This document shows positions 19,269-30,412 of a stretch of 64,000 nt of DNA, piece by piece; position 1 is the first letter of the stretch; each line of letters begins with the position of its first letter. This DNA comes from Prochlorococcus sp. AG-363-A03 (lineage in GTDB: Bacteria; Cyanobacteriota; Cyanobacteriia; PCC-6307; Cyanobiaceae): assembly GCA_003280445.1 (NCBI GenBank), contig QCEW01000003.1:39477-103476 (forward strand), in the 5' to 3' direction. The position numbers were made by a program, and so were the translations under genes. Below the pieces are notes generated by a model. That model was not told where the DNA came from and did no database searches. It was given only the letters and a program-made list of their open reading frames with translations.

Positions 19269-19508
19269 TTATGCCAGAGAAGGTTGCAAACAATTAGATG
19301 GATAGCAAACGGTTCTCCACGTTCCATTGCCTGCAAGCACTTGAACACCAATACCTCTATCTTTAATTGTGCACTTCAACCCCTGTCCGTTGCACCACAC
19401 TTTGGCTGCTTTAAGAGCTGCTTCAATACTCTCATATGGTGCATCTAGAACATGGTGAGGGGCGCCATCAAGTCCTATAAGTCTATAAAGATTTCTTTTA
19501 AAGGCCAT
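19269..19508 (-). CDS. Small conserved cyanobacterial protein, unknown
   Basis: A soluble 79-residue protein with 'NLYRLIGLDGAPHHVLDAPYESIEAALKAA' type sequence and two later cysteines (WCNGQGLKC) plus one near the end (VCYPSNC). Composition and codon use look like a real gene, and the ATG start is clear. No known domain is recognised. The 134-nt gap behind it towards leuA should hold its promoter. Confidence 0.75.
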   Translation of the reverse strand: MAFKRNLYRLIGLDGAPHHVLDAPYESIEAALKAAKVWCNGQGLKCTIKDRGIGVQVLAGNGTWRTVCYPSNCLQPSLA

Positions 19509-19642
19509 TTATGTGCACATATTAAATCGTCACAATGCATATTAATCATTAATTAGTGATTAAAGGGATTTATCTAAAAAAAATTTACGGAAAGGTTTTT
19601 ATATATTTTTTAAACAGTTTCTAAAAACTATTCGCAAAGTTA

Positions 19643-21262
19643 TTAAACCCCTTTTTTATCTAATTCAGCAAAGTCGTGTTGAGGATGAATCGATTTCCTT
19701 CCCTGAGCAGCTACTAGTCTATTAAGAGCATTTATATATGCTTGCGCAGCAGCAACAACAACATCGGTATCAGCAGAATGACCAGAGAAGAGGTTTCCAT
19801 CTCTTCTAATTCTAATCGTTACTTCTCCCAGAGCATCTATGCCTTCCGTAACTGACTTTACCGAGAATTCAATCAATTCATTAGGTTCCTCAGTTAGAGA
19901 ATCCAGAGCTCGTACAACCGCATCTACAGGACCTGTTCCGAGAGAGACAGCGGTCTTTTCCTCACCTTCTTCTCCAACAACAGTTACCGTTGCAGTAGGC
20001 ATTAGAGATGTTCCACAACTTACTTGGACTAATTTTAATTGGAACAAGGCTTCCGGCAGTTGAACTTGTTCACTAACTATGGCTTCGAGATCTCGATCTG
20101 TTATCTCTCTTTTTCTATCGGCTAAGTCTTTAAATCTAGCGAAAGCATCATTAAGATCTTCTCTATTCAAATCATATCCAAGGTCTTCTAATCTAGCTCG
20201 AACAGCACTCCTTCCACTCAATTTTCCTAAAGAAATCTTATTGTCTGACAACCCAACTGTTTTTGCATCGATAATTTCATATGTAAGCCTATTTTTCAAT
20301 ACTCCATCTTGATGTATTCCAGATTCATGCGCGAAAGCGTTTGCTCCAACAATTGCTTTGTTCGGTTGTACTACCATTCCAGTTAAATTCGAAACCAAAC
20401 GAGAGGTCTTAGTTATTTCCTCTGTTCTAACTGCTGTTAAAGGTGTAGGTGATTCAGGAGGTCTCCCAAAGAAAGGATTAAAATATGACCTTCTTACATG
20501 AAGAGCCATAATCAACTCTTCTAAAGCAGCATTACCTGCTCTCTCTCCTATTCCGTTAATTGTGCATTCAAGTTGTCTAGCTCCATTCTTAACTGCCTCA
20601 AGGAAGTTTGCGACGGCAAGTCCTAAGTCATTATGACCATGAACTGAGAGAACTGCTTCCTTGATATTTGGAACATTTTTATTGATATTTAATATCAAAT
20701 CTCCAAATTCAGAGGGAGTTGTATAACCAACTGTATCTGGAATATTTATAGTATTAGCACCTGAAGAAATGGCTAATTCGATTACTTCATAAAGAAAATC
20801 CAAATCACTTCTTGCTGCATCTTCACAGGAAAATTCAACATCATCAACAAAACTTTTTGCATAACAAACCATATCTGGAACGATATCAAGAACTTCTTTC
20901 CTGGACTTCCTTAATTTATGTTCAAGATGTATATCACTGGTTGCTATGAATGTATGAATCCTTTTTTTTGGTGCTGGGGCAATCGCATCCGCACAAGCTT
21001 TGATATCAGGTTTTGAGGCTCTTGATAGTCCGCAAATAATAGGGCCTTCTTCTCCTCCCACATGTTCAGCTATTTTCAGTACTGCATTGAAATCTCCTGC
21101 GCTAGCGAAAGGGAATCCTGCTTCAATAACATCAACTCCTAGTCTTGCTAATTGTTGTGCAATAGCTAATTTTTCTTCTAAATTTAGACTCGCACCAGGG
21201 GATTGTTCGCCATCCCTTAATGTGGTATCGAAAATTAAAACTCGGCCTGGATCTTTGGCCAT
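19643..21262 (-). CDS. leuA: 2-isopropylmalate synthase
   Basis: Condenses acetyl-CoA with 2-oxoisovalerate, the first committed step of leucine synthesis. The N-terminal DRE-TIM barrel begins '[14 protein letters not shown]' and has the metal-binding '[12 protein letters not shown]' and 'ESGIHQDG' segments. The C-terminal LeuA dimer regulatory domain (about residues 390-520) has the '[13 protein letters not shown]' helix, so leucine feedback control is likely. Length 539 is normal for cyanobacteria. Start ATG. Confidence 0.97.
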   Translation of the reverse strand: MAKDPGRVLIFDTTLRDGEQSPGASLNLEEKLAIAQQLARLGVDVIEAGFPFASAGDFNAVLKIAEHVGGEEGPIICGLSRASKPDIKACADAIAPAPKKRIHTFIATSDIHLEHKLRKSRKEVLDIVPDMVCYAKSFVDDVEFSCEDAARSDLDFLYEVIELAISSGANTINIPDTVGYTTPSEFGDLILNINKNVPNIKEAVLSVHGHNDLGLAVANFLEAVKNGARQLECTINGIGERAGNAALEELIMALHVRRSYFNPFFGRPPESPTPLTAVRTEEITKTSRLVSNLTGMVVQPNKAIVGANAFAHESGIHQDGVLKNRLTYEIIDAKTVGLSDNKISLGKLSGRSAVRARLEDLGYDLNREDLNDAFARFKDLADRKREITDRDLEAIVSEQVQLPEALFQLKLVQVSCGTSLMPTATVTVVGEEGEEKTAVSLGTGPVDAVVRALDSLTEEPNELIEFSVKSVTEGIDALGEVTIRIRRDGNLFSGHSADTDVVVAAAQAYINALNRLVAAQGRKSIHPQHDFAELDKKGV

Positions 21263-21586
21263 AGCATTAGTTATATAAAGAAAGTTAGACCTTATTAAGA
21301 TCTATATGAATTTAATTAATTGTAGTATATTTCTCTCGATTTTCTACAAAGCCTATTAAGTTAATAGTTATTAAGTTGATCTTTTTTATATTTTTTATGA
21401 ATAGGATAATAGAATTTGGAGATTTAATATCAAATTCAAATAAAAACTCTATTTAATAAATATAAAATATAATATTTCTAGTATCTAATTTTACTAGTTT
21501 CAAATTATAACTTAAAGTTTATCTTTTCTTGTGCGTCAAAAGAGTATAAGTATCCAAGGATCAAACCCAACATTCTGGGAGTTTTA
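21263..21586. other. Divergent promoter region leuA / GH57 gene
   Basis: This 324-nt, strongly AT-rich gap lies between divergent genes. It must contain both promoters. I see no hairpin, RNA gene or further ORF in it. Confidence 0.5.
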
Positions 21587-23152
21587 ATGACTAAAGGCAA
21601 TCTCGCCATAGTCCTGCATGCACATCTACCTTACGTGAGGTCAGAAGAACCTGGTTCTTTGGAGGAAGACTGGTTCTTTCAAGCTCTAGTCGAATGTTAT
21701 TTACCGCTCTTAGAAACACTTGAGAATGCCTCCAAGGCAAAAGATCAAGAACCTAAAATCACGCTAGGGTTATCGCCTACTTTGCTTTCGCTTTTGGAAG
21801 ATGAAGTATTAAAAAATCGATTTGAGAAATGGGTAAATATAAGATTAGAGGTTCTCAATACATTAGAAAAAGACTGCCTAAAAGCAGTTTCCCATTTAAA
21901 AGACCATTTAAAACGTCAACTGAAAAGCTGGAGGTTTTGTCAAGGTGATCTAATAGAAAGATTTAAGAAATTACAATCATCAGAGGTAATTGATATCTTA
22001 ACTTGTGCAGCCACTCATGGATATCTTCCACTTTTAAGAGAAAACCCTGAAGCAGTTAGGGCTCAATTAAAAACCGCGGTAACTGAACATAGGCGCCTTT
22101 TCATGAGTTCTCCATCAGGTATTTGGCTTCCTGAATGTGCATATTACGAGGGCTTAGATGAATTAATGGCTGAATCAGGACTCAGATATGCAGTCCTTGA
22201 TGGTCATGGCTTATTAAATGCAGATCCAAGACCTAGATATGGTCTATACGCTCCTATCTGTACAAGAAAAGGAGTAGCTTTTTTTGGGAGAGATAGTGAA
22301 TCAACTCTTCCGGTTTGGTCAGCAAGAGATGGATATCCAGGCAATCCAAATTACAGAGAATTCCATAGAGACTTGGGCTGGGATTTATCAATAGAGAGTC
22401 TTAAAAAAATAGGAATCGAGGAAAAAAGACCCTTAGGAATCAAATTATTTAAGATTTCATCTAAAAATACATCTTTAGAAGATAAACAAGAATATGAGCC
22501 ACAAGTTGCATTAAAAAGTGTTGAAAAAGATGCAGAGAATTATTTAAAGGAAAGAAAGAAACAACTTATAAAACTTGAAAAATCTATGCAAATAGAGCCA
22601 TTATTAATCGCTCCTTTTGATGCAGAACTTTTCGGTCATTGGTGGTTTGAAGGCCCCAAATTTCTCTGCAACTTGTTTATAAAATCAAAAAAAGAAGGTA
22701 TTAAATTAATTACTTTAAGAGAGGCACTTAAACTGTCACCCCAAATCCAATTATGCAATCCTTCTCCATCAAGTTGGGGACAAGGTGGTTTTCATAATTA
22801 TTGGTTAAACGATTCAAACGCATGGATTGTTCATGAATGGAGTAAAGCAGGAAGAGCAATGGTATTTATTTGCTCAGAGAGTTCAATCGATGAATCAAAC
22901 ATCAAAATTATTAAGCAAGCTGGAAGGGAACTTTTACTATCTCAATCTTCAGATTGGAGTTTCATTCTTAAGGCAGGAACAACTACCGAGCTTGCAAGAG
23001 AAAGAATAAATTTGCATCTAAAAAGATTTTGGATGCTAATCAATGCAATAAAAGATAATAAAATTATCAATGACAAAATCCTAGAAGGGATAGAAAAAGA
23101 AGATTGTATTTTCCCTTTAATTTCTCCAATAGATTGGAAAAAGAAAATCTAA
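21587..23152 (+). CDS. GH57 glycoside hydrolase, probable glycogen branching enzyme
   Basis: A 521-residue GH57/DUF1957 protein. It has the N-terminal 'LHAHLPYVR' motif, the nucleophile region 'GIWLPECAYY' (Glu) near residue 185, and the acid/base region 'PFDAELFGHWWFEGP' near residue 345, then the helical 'QGGFHNYWLND' region. In this family these go with alpha-1,4-glucan branching or transferase activity in glycogen metabolism. Branching versus another glucanotransferase activity cannot be settled by eye. Start ATG; it converges on crtL, leaving 8 nt. Confidence 0.88.
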   Translation: MTKGNLAIVLHAHLPYVRSEEPGSLEEDWFFQALVECYLPLLETLENASKAKDQEPKITLGLSPTLLSLLEDEVLKNRFEKWVNIRLEVLNTLEKDCLKAVSHLKDHLKRQLKSWRFCQGDLIERFKKLQSSEVIDILTCAATHGYLPLLRENPEAVRAQLKTAVTEHRRLFMSSPSGIWLPECAYYEGLDELMAESGLRYAVLDGHGLLNADPRPRYGLYAPICTRKGVAFFGRDSESTLPVWSARDGYPGNPNYREFHRDLGWDLSIESLKKIGIEEKRPLGIKLFKISSKNTSLEDKQEYEPQVALKSVEKDAENYLKERKKQLIKLEKSMQIEPLLIAPFDAELFGHWWFEGPKFLCNLFIKSKKEGIKLITLREALKLSPQIQLCNPSPSSWGQGGFHNYWLNDSNAWIVHEWSKAGRAMVFICSESSIDESNIKIIKQAGRELLLSQSSDWSFILKAGTTTELARERINLHLKRFWMLINAIKDNKIINDKILEGIEKEDCIFPLISPIDWKKKI

Positions 23153-23160
23153 ATTTTTTC

Positions 23161-24393
23161 TTACTTTTTTATTTTAAAACCAATCATTCCCAATCTAACT
23201 CTGGCTGGGGCAATAGAAAATAATTTAAGCATCACAATAAATAGTCTTGGCAATGGAAGAGTATTAGTTAAATATCCATACCAATCTTTTTTGGGTAATT
23301 TAAAAAAAGTATCAAAGAAAGATCTTAACAAGGATTCGTCAAAGCTCATTAGTCTTTGTAGTCCAAACTGATAAAGACGATGTCTTTGAACTAATTCATA
23401 TGTCCATAAGGTTTTCCATCCTCTTCTGGCTATCTGAGATGTAGGAATAAGAGGATCTTTTTTGATTACTTTTGCTATCTCCTTTGCCAATGAGGGAGCT
23501 CTTCTTAAAAGGGATCCAACAAGATATCCTGAAGCTGGATGAACCATACTGGCAGAACCCCCAAAGGCTAAAAGAGGTTGATCTCTATAAGGCAATGGCA
23601 AGTTCATGGGGAAAAGACAATGTTCTTCATGGATAATTTCCTCAATTTGAATCCCTTTATTCAATAGTCGTGAGTTTAATCTTGCTTTTAATGATTCAAA
23701 AGAAACTGGAGGTGCACAAGCCAAAGATGTTTCTTCTACAAAATAAATACCGTCTCCTAAATCCATAGCATAAAGAAAAGAAGGTGGTTCTTCCAATTCG
23801 TCAGAATTCAAATGGTCTGGCCTAAAGTCCATCAATACAAAACGATTTTTCTTCACAGGTGCAGAACTAAATTTCCCAACGACCCCATAGGCCGCCTGTT
23901 TAGCGATTTGATCATGCTTAGGCCTCCTGATAAATGGGGTTTTGTGACCGCTTGCATCAATAACGAGGCGAGCAAAATATTTTTTCCCAGAAGTACAAAT
24001 AACAATGGTTTCTCTCTCACTAAAATCAATATTTTTGACAGTTTCTACTTGCCAAGAAAGTCCATTACATCTCTCAAGAAGAGCCTCCTGAAAATTAATT
24101 GAATTAAAAAGGCCGTAATCAAGAGAATGATTAGTAAAACTATTACCCTTTTTACTTAATCCATCTCCAAAGAAACTAACAGTATCTTTCCATCTGTATT
24201 TTAATAATTCATGCATGTTTAAAGACTCAAGTTCAGAGGCCCAAATCCCATAAGTATTTGGCCAAGGTTCTAAAGGAGACTTAGAAGCTATTGCCTGAAC
24301 ATTAAGTCCTTGTTGAACCAGCTCAGCTGTGATACAAAGAGCCGCTGGCCCTGCCCCCATAACTAATACATCAGCAGAATTATTCAATTTCAA
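23161..24393 (-). CDS. crtL: Lycopene beta-cyclase
   Basis: Cyclises lycopene to beta-carotene (CrtL family, plant type), feeding zeaxanthin and alpha/beta-carotene. The N-terminal dinucleotide fold is '[17 protein letters not shown]'; '[12 protein letters not shown]', '[12 protein letters not shown]' and '[14 protein letters not shown]' are typical of cyclases. Length 410 is normal. It starts with TTG at 24393, overlapping the gyrA stop by 4 nt (TTGA), so the two are translationally coupled. The genus also has an epsilon-type CrtL homologue, but the general signature here is beta. Confidence 0.88.
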   Translation of the reverse strand: MKLNNSADVLVMGAGPAALCITAELVQQGLNVQAIASKSPLEPWPNTYGIWASELESLNMHELLKYRWKDTVSFFGDGLSKKGNSFTNHSLDYGLFNSINFQEALLERCNGLSWQVETVKNIDFSERETIVICTSGKKYFARLVIDASGHKTPFIRRPKHDQIAKQAAYGVVGKFSSAPVKKNRFVLMDFRPDHLNSDELEEPPSFLYAMDLGDGIYFVEETSLACAPPVSFESLKARLNSRLLNKGIQIEEIIHEEHCLFPMNLPLPYRDQPLLAFGGSASMVHPASGYLVGSLLRRAPSLAKEIAKVIKKDPLIPTSQIARRGWKTLWTYELVQRHRLYQFGLQRLMSFDESLLRSFFDTFFKLPKKDWYGYLTNTLPLPRLFIVMLKLFSIAPARVRLGMIGFKIKK

Positions 24394-27008
24394 TTTTTTG
24401 ACGTTGTATCAGAATTTATTGATTCTTTCGTTGTATATGATTCTTTTTCTTCATCATCATTAATTTGTTCTGGCGGAACTAAAACAACCTCGGACAACTT
24501 ATCGCCATTATCAAGCTTCTGAATTCTTACACCAGTTGCAGCTCTAGATTGTTGAGAAATTTTATCCGCAGAAGTTCTAACAATTACTCCTCTTTCACTT
24601 ACTAACAATAATTCTTCTCCTTTACCTAAGACCCGTAAACCTACAAGTTCATCTCCATCTTTTCTGAATTTTATTGCTCTTAAGCCCATTCCTGCTCTTT
24701 TTTGCAACCGAAACTGTGTCACAGGAACTCTTTTCCCTAGTCCGCTTCCAGAAGCGACAAGTACCCAAGGGCCTTCAGATTCTGATGATTCATCCTTTAA
24801 TTCTTCTTCTTCACTTTTGTCAACATGATCAGCCAATTCAGTAGATAAAACATCCATACTTACTAGAGAATCCCCTGACTTAAGATTCATTGACTTAACT
24901 CCTCTTGCTGATCTACCTAAAGGGCGTAATTCAGAATCATTTAATCTAAAATGAATTGTCATTCCATTCTTGGAACCAATTAAAACACTATCTCCAGACT
25001 CAGCTAATCGAACCCAAGTCAAAGCATCACCATCCTCTAAGCCTATTGCAATTAATCCATTTGCTCTAATCTTGCTGAAAGCCGATAGAGATGTCCTTTT
25101 TATATACCCGCCCCTAGTAAGCATCAATAGATAGTTTTCATCGTCAAAAGAACTCACAGAAAGCAATGAAGTAATAGCTTCTTCACGTGGAATTGGAAGC
25201 AATTGAACAATAGGAGTGCCTTTAGCAGTTCTACTACATTGAGGAACTCTGTAAGCAGGAAGAGCATACGAAACGCCTCTATCGCTAAAAAGAAGGAGGC
25301 TGTCATGGTCATTACAACTAATAAATTTTTTCACCTCTTCTTCTCCTTGGCTTCGCGTTCCTGCTTTACCTCTAGTACCTCGACTTGTTGCTTCAAATTC
25401 ACTAACAGGCATCCTTTTTAAATATCCTGTCTCGGTCAATAAAACGACTGATCTCTCATTCGCAATTAGATCAATATCCTCAAGACCTCCACCGAGATCA
25501 AGAATTTTTGTTCTCCTTGGGGTATTGTATTTTTCTTTTATTTCATTTAATTCTATTTTTATTATTTCAAATACCCTTTCTTTCTTATCTAAAATATCCT
25601 TTAAATCTATTATTTTTTCAACCAAATCCTCATGTTCAAGTCTTATCTTATCTGCCTCTAAAGCGGTCAACCTCCTTAATTGCATCTGCAAAATGGCATC
25701 AGACTGAATATCTGTTAAGCCGTGCAATTCTTTTAATTTTCTTTTTGCAGTAGCAGAATCAGAGGCTGCTCTTATAAGACTAATTATATCGTCTAGCTGA
25801 TCTAAAGCTAATAATAATCCTAATAATATATGATCTCTATTCTCTGCTTTCTTTAATAGATATTTAGTTCTTTTTTCAATGGTTTCAACTCTAAATTCTA
25901 AAAATACTTGCAACATCTTTCTAAGTGACAATATAACAGGCTCACCATTAACTAATGCAAGCATATTTGCACTAAAATTAGTCTGCAAAGGAGTAAGTTT
26001 AAATAAGTTATTTAAAACAACTTGAGGATATGAATCTCTTCTCAATTCAACAACAATTCTCATTCCATCCCTATCACTTTCATCTCTAATATCTGCAATG
26101 CCTTCAAGTTTTTTATCATTTACCATATCAGCGATCCGTTCTATCAATCCTGCTTTATTTGTTTGATAAGGAAGTTCAGTTATTATCACTGCATCTCTAT
26201 CTGGTCTGCCTGGATGTTCAATAGTTTCTATTTCAGCAACTCCTCGCATTGTGATTGAACCTCTACCAGAAAGATATGTTTCCTTAATTCCACTTCTACC
26301 AAGTATCTGTCCTCCAGTGGGGAAATCTGGTCCTTTAATTATATTCATCAACTCTATTTCTTCTAACTCAGGATTAGAAATCAACGCCATCAATCCTTCA
26401 ATCAATTCGACCAAATTATGAGGAGGTATGTTGGTAGCCATACCTACAGCTATCCCAGACGAACCATTTAATAACAACTGAGGAATTCTTGCCGGCAATA
26501 CTGTTGGTTCTTGTACAGATCCATCAAAGTTATCAGCGAAATCAACTGTTTCAGATTCAATATCTTCAAGCAAGCTATCAGTGGTTAAAGCTTGTAATCT
26601 GGATTCTGTATATCTCATTGCAGCAGGAGGATCATTATCAACAGATCCAAAATTCCCATGCCCATCTATTAGAGGCATCTGCATAGAAAAATCTTGCGCC
26701 ATTCTGACCAAAGCGTCATAAACAGCGGTATCCCCGTGAGGATGGAATTTACCTAAAACTTCTCCAACAACACGTGCGCATTTTCTGTAAGGCCTGTCAC
26801 TAGTAAGACCAAGTTCATACATTGCATAGAGAATTCTTCGATGAACTGGCTTAAGTCCATCTCTCGAATCAGGTAAAGCTCTCCCAACAATCACACTCAT
26901 CGCATATTCCAAGTAGGAACGCGACATTTCGTTTCTTAAGTCAGTCTGGATGATCCGATCGTCGGATTCCCCGGGACCAGCACTATTAGGTCCCAATGGA
27001 TCAGCCAT
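24390..27008 (-). CDS. gyrA: DNA gyrase subunit A
   Basis: Breakage-reunion subunit of gyrase, which adds negative supercoils. The catalytic Tyr is in '[10 protein letters not shown]' near residue 120, and the helix-turn-helix region '[21 protein letters not shown]' is intact. The C-terminal beta-pinwheel includes a GyrA-box-like 'QKRAGMG'. An acidic insert ([17 protein letters not shown]) and an acidic tail are lineage features. I use ATG 27008 (MADPLG); a TTG at 27026 would add six unlikely residues. Its stop overlaps the start of crtL. It is divergent from guaB3. Confidence 0.96.
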   Translation of the reverse strand: MADPLGPNSAGPGESDDRIIQTDLRNEMSRSYLEYAMSVIVGRALPDSRDGLKPVHRRILYAMYELGLTSDRPYRKCARVVGEVLGKFHPHGDTAVYDALVRMAQDFSMQMPLIDGHGNFGSVDNDPPAAMRYTESRLQALTTDSLLEDIESETVDFADNFDGSVQEPTVLPARIPQLLLNGSSGIAVGMATNIPPHNLVELIEGLMALISNPELEEIELMNIIKGPDFPTGGQILGRSGIKETYLSGRGSITMRGVAEIETIEHPGRPDRDAVIITELPYQTNKAGLIERIADMVNDKKLEGIADIRDESDRDGMRIVVELRRDSYPQVVLNNLFKLTPLQTNFSANMLALVNGEPVILSLRKMLQVFLEFRVETIEKRTKYLLKKAENRDHILLGLLLALDQLDDIISLIRAASDSATAKRKLKELHGLTDIQSDAILQMQLRRLTALEADKIRLEHEDLVEKIIDLKDILDKKERVFEIIKIELNEIKEKYNTPRRTKILDLGGGLEDIDLIANERSVVLLTETGYLKRMPVSEFEATSRGTRGKAGTRSQGEEEVKKFISCNDHDSLLLFSDRGVSYALPAYRVPQCSRTAKGTPIVQLLPIPREEAITSLLSVSSFDDENYLLMLTRGGYIKRTSLSAFSKIRANGLIAIGLEDGDALTWVRLAESGDSVLIGSKNGMTIHFRLNDSELRPLGRSARGVKSMNLKSGDSLVSMDVLSTELADHVDKSEEEELKDESSESEGPWVLVASGSGLGKRVPVTQFRLQKRAGMGLRAIKFRKDGDELVGLRVLGKGEELLLVSERGVIVRTSADKISQQSRAATGVRIQKLDNGDKLSEVVLVPPEQINDDEEKESYTTKESINSDTTSKN

Positions 27009-27260
27009 ATATAAAAGTTTTACCAATTATAAGAACATCTGAGCATTAATAAACCTTTTAAAGTGAATAACCATATATCTGAAAGTAAATCACCTCTAAA
27101 CAAATCAACAATTACAAAAATTTTTATAAAGTCCCCTAAAAGCATTACCAAATCATCTAATCAATACGAAAAATAAGCAAAATCTTGATTCTCTATTCCC
27201 AACATTTGCTCAATTTGGCACTTCAGTTGGTAGTTTGACGAGAACTTACTAAATTTAGGT

Positions 27261-28424
27261 GTGAATATTCAACTAGGACGCACCAAAACTGTTCGAAGAG
27301 CCTACGGAATTGATGAGATTGCATTAGTTCCAGGAGCAAGAACAGTTGACCCTGAAATTACAAAAACCAACTGGGAAATCGGTGGAATTGAAAGAGATAT
27401 CCCCATAATCGCAAGTGCGATGGATGGAGTTGTAGATGTAAGCATGGCAGTCGCCCTCTCAAAATTAGGGGCCTTAGGTGTTTTAAATCTAGAAGGAGTC
27501 CAAACCAGATATGAAGACCCAGAGGAAGTCCTATCCAAAATCCAATCAATTGGTAAAGAGGAATTTGTTCCTCTAATGCAAGAAATTTATAAGAAACCAA
27601 TAAAAGAAGAATTAATCTTAAAAAGAATTCAAGAAATAAAAAAAAGTGGTGGAATTGCTGCTGTAAGCGGAACCCCGTTAGCCGCAATCAAGTATGGAGA
27701 TTTAATTAAAGACTCAGGTGCAGACTTATTTTTTTTACAGGCAACAGTAGTTTCAACAGAACATCTGGGCAAAAAGGGTAGTCAAAATCTAGATCTTTAT
27801 GATCTTTGCGAAAACATTGGCATACCTGTAGCAGTAGGTAATTGTGTTACTTATGAAGTCTCTCTCAAGCTTATGAGAGCAGGTGCCGCAGCAGTAATGG
27901 TTGGCATTGGGCCTGGAGCAGCTTGTACTTCAAGAGGCGTATTAGGAGTTGGTATTCCTCAAGCGACTGCTATTTCTGACTGCGCTGCGGCAAGAGATGA
28001 TTTTCAAAAAGAAAGCGGAAAATATGTTCCAATTATTGCTGATGGTGGAATTATTACTGGTGGGGATATTTGCAAATGCATAGCTTGCGGTGCCGATTCA
28101 GTAATGATTGGTTCACCAATCGCAAGATCTCAAGAAGCCCCTGGGAAAGGTTTCCATTGGGGTATGGCAACGCCAAGTCCTGTCCTCCCAAGAGGAACAA
28201 GGATCAAAGTTGGGACGACAGGAAGTTTAAAAAGTATTATTTGTGGTCCTGCAATCCTTGATGATGGAACCCACAATTTATTGGGGGCAATAAAAACCTC
28301 AATGGGCACGCTGGGAGCTACGGACCTCAAAGAAATGCAAAAAGTTGAAGTAGTTGTTGCGCCATCTTTGTTAACAGAAGGAAAAGTTTATCAAAAAGCA
28401 CAGCAACTTGGAATGGGAAAATAA
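27261..28424 (+). CDS. guaB3: GuaB3-type IMP dehydrogenase family protein
   Basis: An IMPDH/GMPR barrel of 387 residues without the CBS (Bateman) pair found in ordinary IMPDH, which is about 490. The catalytic Cys loop is 'GPGAACTSRGVLG' where normal IMPDH has GxGSICTT. The phosphate site 'IIADGGIITGGDICK' and 'DSVMIGSPIARS' are present. Such GuaB3 proteins occur in Actinobacteria and cyanobacteria; activity on IMP is probable. It starts with GTG at 27261. Yfr1 and trxA follow, an order also known in other Prochlorococcus. Confidence 0.9.
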   Translation: MNIQLGRTKTVRRAYGIDEIALVPGARTVDPEITKTNWEIGGIERDIPIIASAMDGVVDVSMAVALSKLGALGVLNLEGVQTRYEDPEEVLSKIQSIGKEEFVPLMQEIYKKPIKEELILKRIQEIKKSGGIAAVSGTPLAAIKYGDLIKDSGADLFFLQATVVSTEHLGKKGSQNLDLYDLCENIGIPVAVGNCVTYEVSLKLMRAGAAAVMVGIGPGAACTSRGVLGVGIPQATAISDCAAARDDFQKESGKYVPIIADGGIITGGDICKCIACGADSVMIGSPIARSQEAPGKGFHWGMATPSPVLPRGTRIKVGTTGSLKSIICGPAILDDGTHNLLGAIKTSMGTLGATDLKEMQKVEVVVAPSLLTEGKVYQKAQQLGMGK

Positions 28425-28466
28425 AGCTATCGAAAGATTACAGAATTAAATACCATCGCTAGAATC

Positions 28467-28531
28467 GGGTAGTGATAGCCTTTGCTCTCACACTCCTCAC
28501 ACACAAAAAACCCGATTCGTTCGGGTTTTTC
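28467..28531 (+). ncRNA. yfr1: Small regulatory RNA Yfr1
   Basis: Between the guaB-type gene and trxA, as in other Prochlorococcus. The sequence shows a 5' stem-loop (GTGATAGC / GCTCTCAC with one mismatch), the ultra-conserved unpaired motif ACTCCTCACACAC at 28492-28504, and a 3' terminator hairpin AACCCGA-TTCG-TTCGGGTT followed by T residues. A -10-like TAGAAT lies at 28460-28465. Yfr1 pairs with porin mRNAs and is needed for stress growth in some cyanobacteria (established). The 5' end is an estimate to within a few nt. Confidence 0.9.
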
Positions 28532-28639
28532 TTATTTAAAAAACACAAATTAATATTCAAACTTCGTTTAAAAATGGCAGCAAAACTTTTTATAGGCAAA
28601 ATACAGTTGTTATGATCAAGTTCTTAAGACTTTTAAGGT

Positions 28640-28963
28640 ATGTCCACAGCTTCTGCAGTAACTGATTCCTCTTTCGAACAAGAAGTCCTCCAGAGCGATG
28701 TACCTGTTTTGGTTGATTTTTGGGCACCTTGGTGTGGACCATGCAGAATGGTTGCTCCAATTGTTGAAGAGATCTCAAAAGATTTCGAAGGGAAAATAAA
28801 GGTTTTCAAATTAAATACCGATGAGAACCCTAACGTTGCTAGTCAGTATGGGATCAGAAGCATACCAACTTTGATGATCTTTAAGGGGGGGCAAAAAGTA
28901 GATACTGTTGTGGGAGCAGTCCCTAAAGCCACCCTCTCTGGGACAATCTCTAAACATCTCTAA
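28640..28963 (+). CDS. trxA: Thioredoxin (m-type)
   Basis: A 107-residue thioredoxin with active site '[10 protein letters not shown]' and the cis-Pro motif '[13 protein letters not shown]'. It reduces disulfides of light-regulated enzymes and peroxiredoxins in the cytosol. Start ATG at 28640, just after Yfr1; the strong Yfr1 terminator means it needs its own promoter in 28532-28639. hisH follows after 59 nt. Confidence 0.96.
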   Translation: MSTASAVTDSSFEQEVLQSDVPVLVDFWAPWCGPCRMVAPIVEEISKDFEGKIKVFKLNTDENPNVASQYGIRSIPTLMIFKGGQKVDTVVGAVPKATLSGTISKHL

Positions 28964-29022
28964 TTTCAAATTGTACAATTTATTTTTTAGAGGCTTATTG
29001 CAATGAATCGAAGGTAAATCTT

Positions 29023-29652
29023 TTGGCAAAAATTGGATTAATAGATTATGGAATGGGTAATCTTTTTTCCGTTCAACAAGCATTTAAAAGGTTTAACCAA
29101 CCTTTAGATTTTATTAGCGATATCAAAACACTCAAGTCTTGTGATGCTTTGATTCTTCCTGGCGTTGGTGCTTTTGATCCCGCAATGATGAATTTAAGAA
29201 AAACTGAACTAGTGCCTTCAATAATTGACTGGGTTAACAACGGAAAGCCACTGATTGGGATTTGCTTAGGATTACAGCTTTTATTCGAGAGTAGTGATGA
29301 AGGTTCCTCAAAAGGATTAGGCGTTATTAAAGGTCACATTCGCAAATTACCTCAAGAAAAAAATGAAAGGATCCCGCATATTGGCTGGTCTCCAATATAT
29401 AAAACAAATGAGTGTCCTATTCTAGAAAATTATCCAGATTCAAATTGGATGTATTTCGTTCACTCATACTCAGCATGTCCTTTCGAACCAAAACATACCG
29501 TAGCTACAACAAAATTTGGTACCACTGACGTATCGTCTATGGTCTGGCATAAAAATACGGGTGCATGTCAGTTTCATCCCGAAAAATCAGGAATTGCAGG
29601 TCAAAAACTTATTTTTAATTGGATTAATTGGTTGAATAAAACTAAATTTTAG
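29023..29652 (+). CDS. hisH: Imidazole glycerol phosphate synthase, glutaminase subunit
   Basis: HisH hydrolyses glutamine to supply ammonia to HisF in histidine synthesis. The class I amidotransferase triad is visible: nucleophile Cys in 'GICLGLQLLF', and His and Glu in 'QFHPEKSG'. 'IDYGMGNLFSV' at the N-terminus is typical. Length 209 is normal. The start is TTG at 29023; no ATG or GTG in frame is nearer. rsmD begins 1 nt after the stop. Confidence 0.95.
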   Translation: MAKIGLIDYGMGNLFSVQQAFKRFNQPLDFISDIKTLKSCDALILPGVGAFDPAMMNLRKTELVPSIIDWVNNGKPLIGICLGLQLLFESSDEGSSKGLGVIKGHIRKLPQEKNERIPHIGWSPIYKTNECPILENYPDSNWMYFVHSYSACPFEPKHTVATTKFGTTDVSSMVWHKNTGACQFHPEKSGIAGQKLIFNWINWLNKTKF

Positions 29653-29653
29653 T

Positions 29654-30289
29654 TTGAAAGGGAAACTGAAACTAATTTCTGGGAAAAGGATAGAAAGTCC
29701 TTTAAGCCAAAATACAAGGCCCACCTCCTCAAAAGTAAGAGAGGCACTAATAAATATTCTTGGTAACAAACTCAAAGGAGCTAGTTGGCTTGATCTTTGC
29801 AGTGGAAGTGGATCAATGGCATGTGAGGCTATTCAAAAAGGAGTAAAAAGGGTTCTTGCAATTGAAAAACAGAGGGACACGGCAAAACTATGCAAAAGAA
29901 ACCTTTTCGATGTATCAAAGACTATGGATGCCTCAATACATATTGAAGTCGTATGCAATGAATTGATCTCATTTCTAAAAAAGGGCCCTAAAAACCAAAA
30001 AATTGATCTTGCAAAAGATTGCCCAAGTGCTGGGCAAAGATTTGATTTTATTTTTCTTGATCCGCCATACAAGTCTGAATTATATGAAATTTCTCAAGAA
30101 CTTTTATTGTCTAAAAAATGGGTTAAAAAATCATCTAATTTGATATGTGAGTGCTCGTCAAAGTCAATGCCTAGAATACATAATGGTTGGAAAGTAAACA
30201 AAGAGAAATTTTATGGAAACACCTCTCTTCTTTTTCTTATTCCCAATCCGGCATTGAACTACTTCGACGATACTGATTCCATGCACTAA
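29654..30289 (+). CDS. rsmD: 16S rRNA (guanine-966 N2) methyltransferase RsmD
   Basis: A SAM-dependent methylase of 211 residues with the N-terminal '[15 protein letters not shown]', the SAM loop '[15 protein letters not shown]' and the catalytic '[13 protein letters not shown]' (DPPY). It methylates G966 of 16S rRNA. It starts with TTG directly after hisH. The last 53 nt lie antisense to the end of petG. Confidence 0.9.
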
Positions 30290-30356
30290 CAAAAAGGCCT
30301 AATAATGTTATGGGAACCAGTCCAAGAACAATCCCACATAGCAGAGGCTCAATCAT
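30237..30356 (-). CDS. petG: Cytochrome b6f complex subunit PetG
   Basis: A 39-residue single-span protein read on the reverse strand from ATG 30356: '[19 protein letters not shown]' then '[12 protein letters not shown]', which is the PetG sequence. It is a small subunit at the edge of the b6f complex in the thylakoid, needed for complex stability. The 3' 53 nt overlap the end of rsmD on the other strand. The C-terminal tail (SSSMPDWE) is specific to this lineage. Confidence 0.95.
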
Positions 30357-30412
30357 TTGCTCGCGTTTTTTATGATTACTGGTAACAATTCTTTCATGTC
30401 AAAGAGGTTTTA

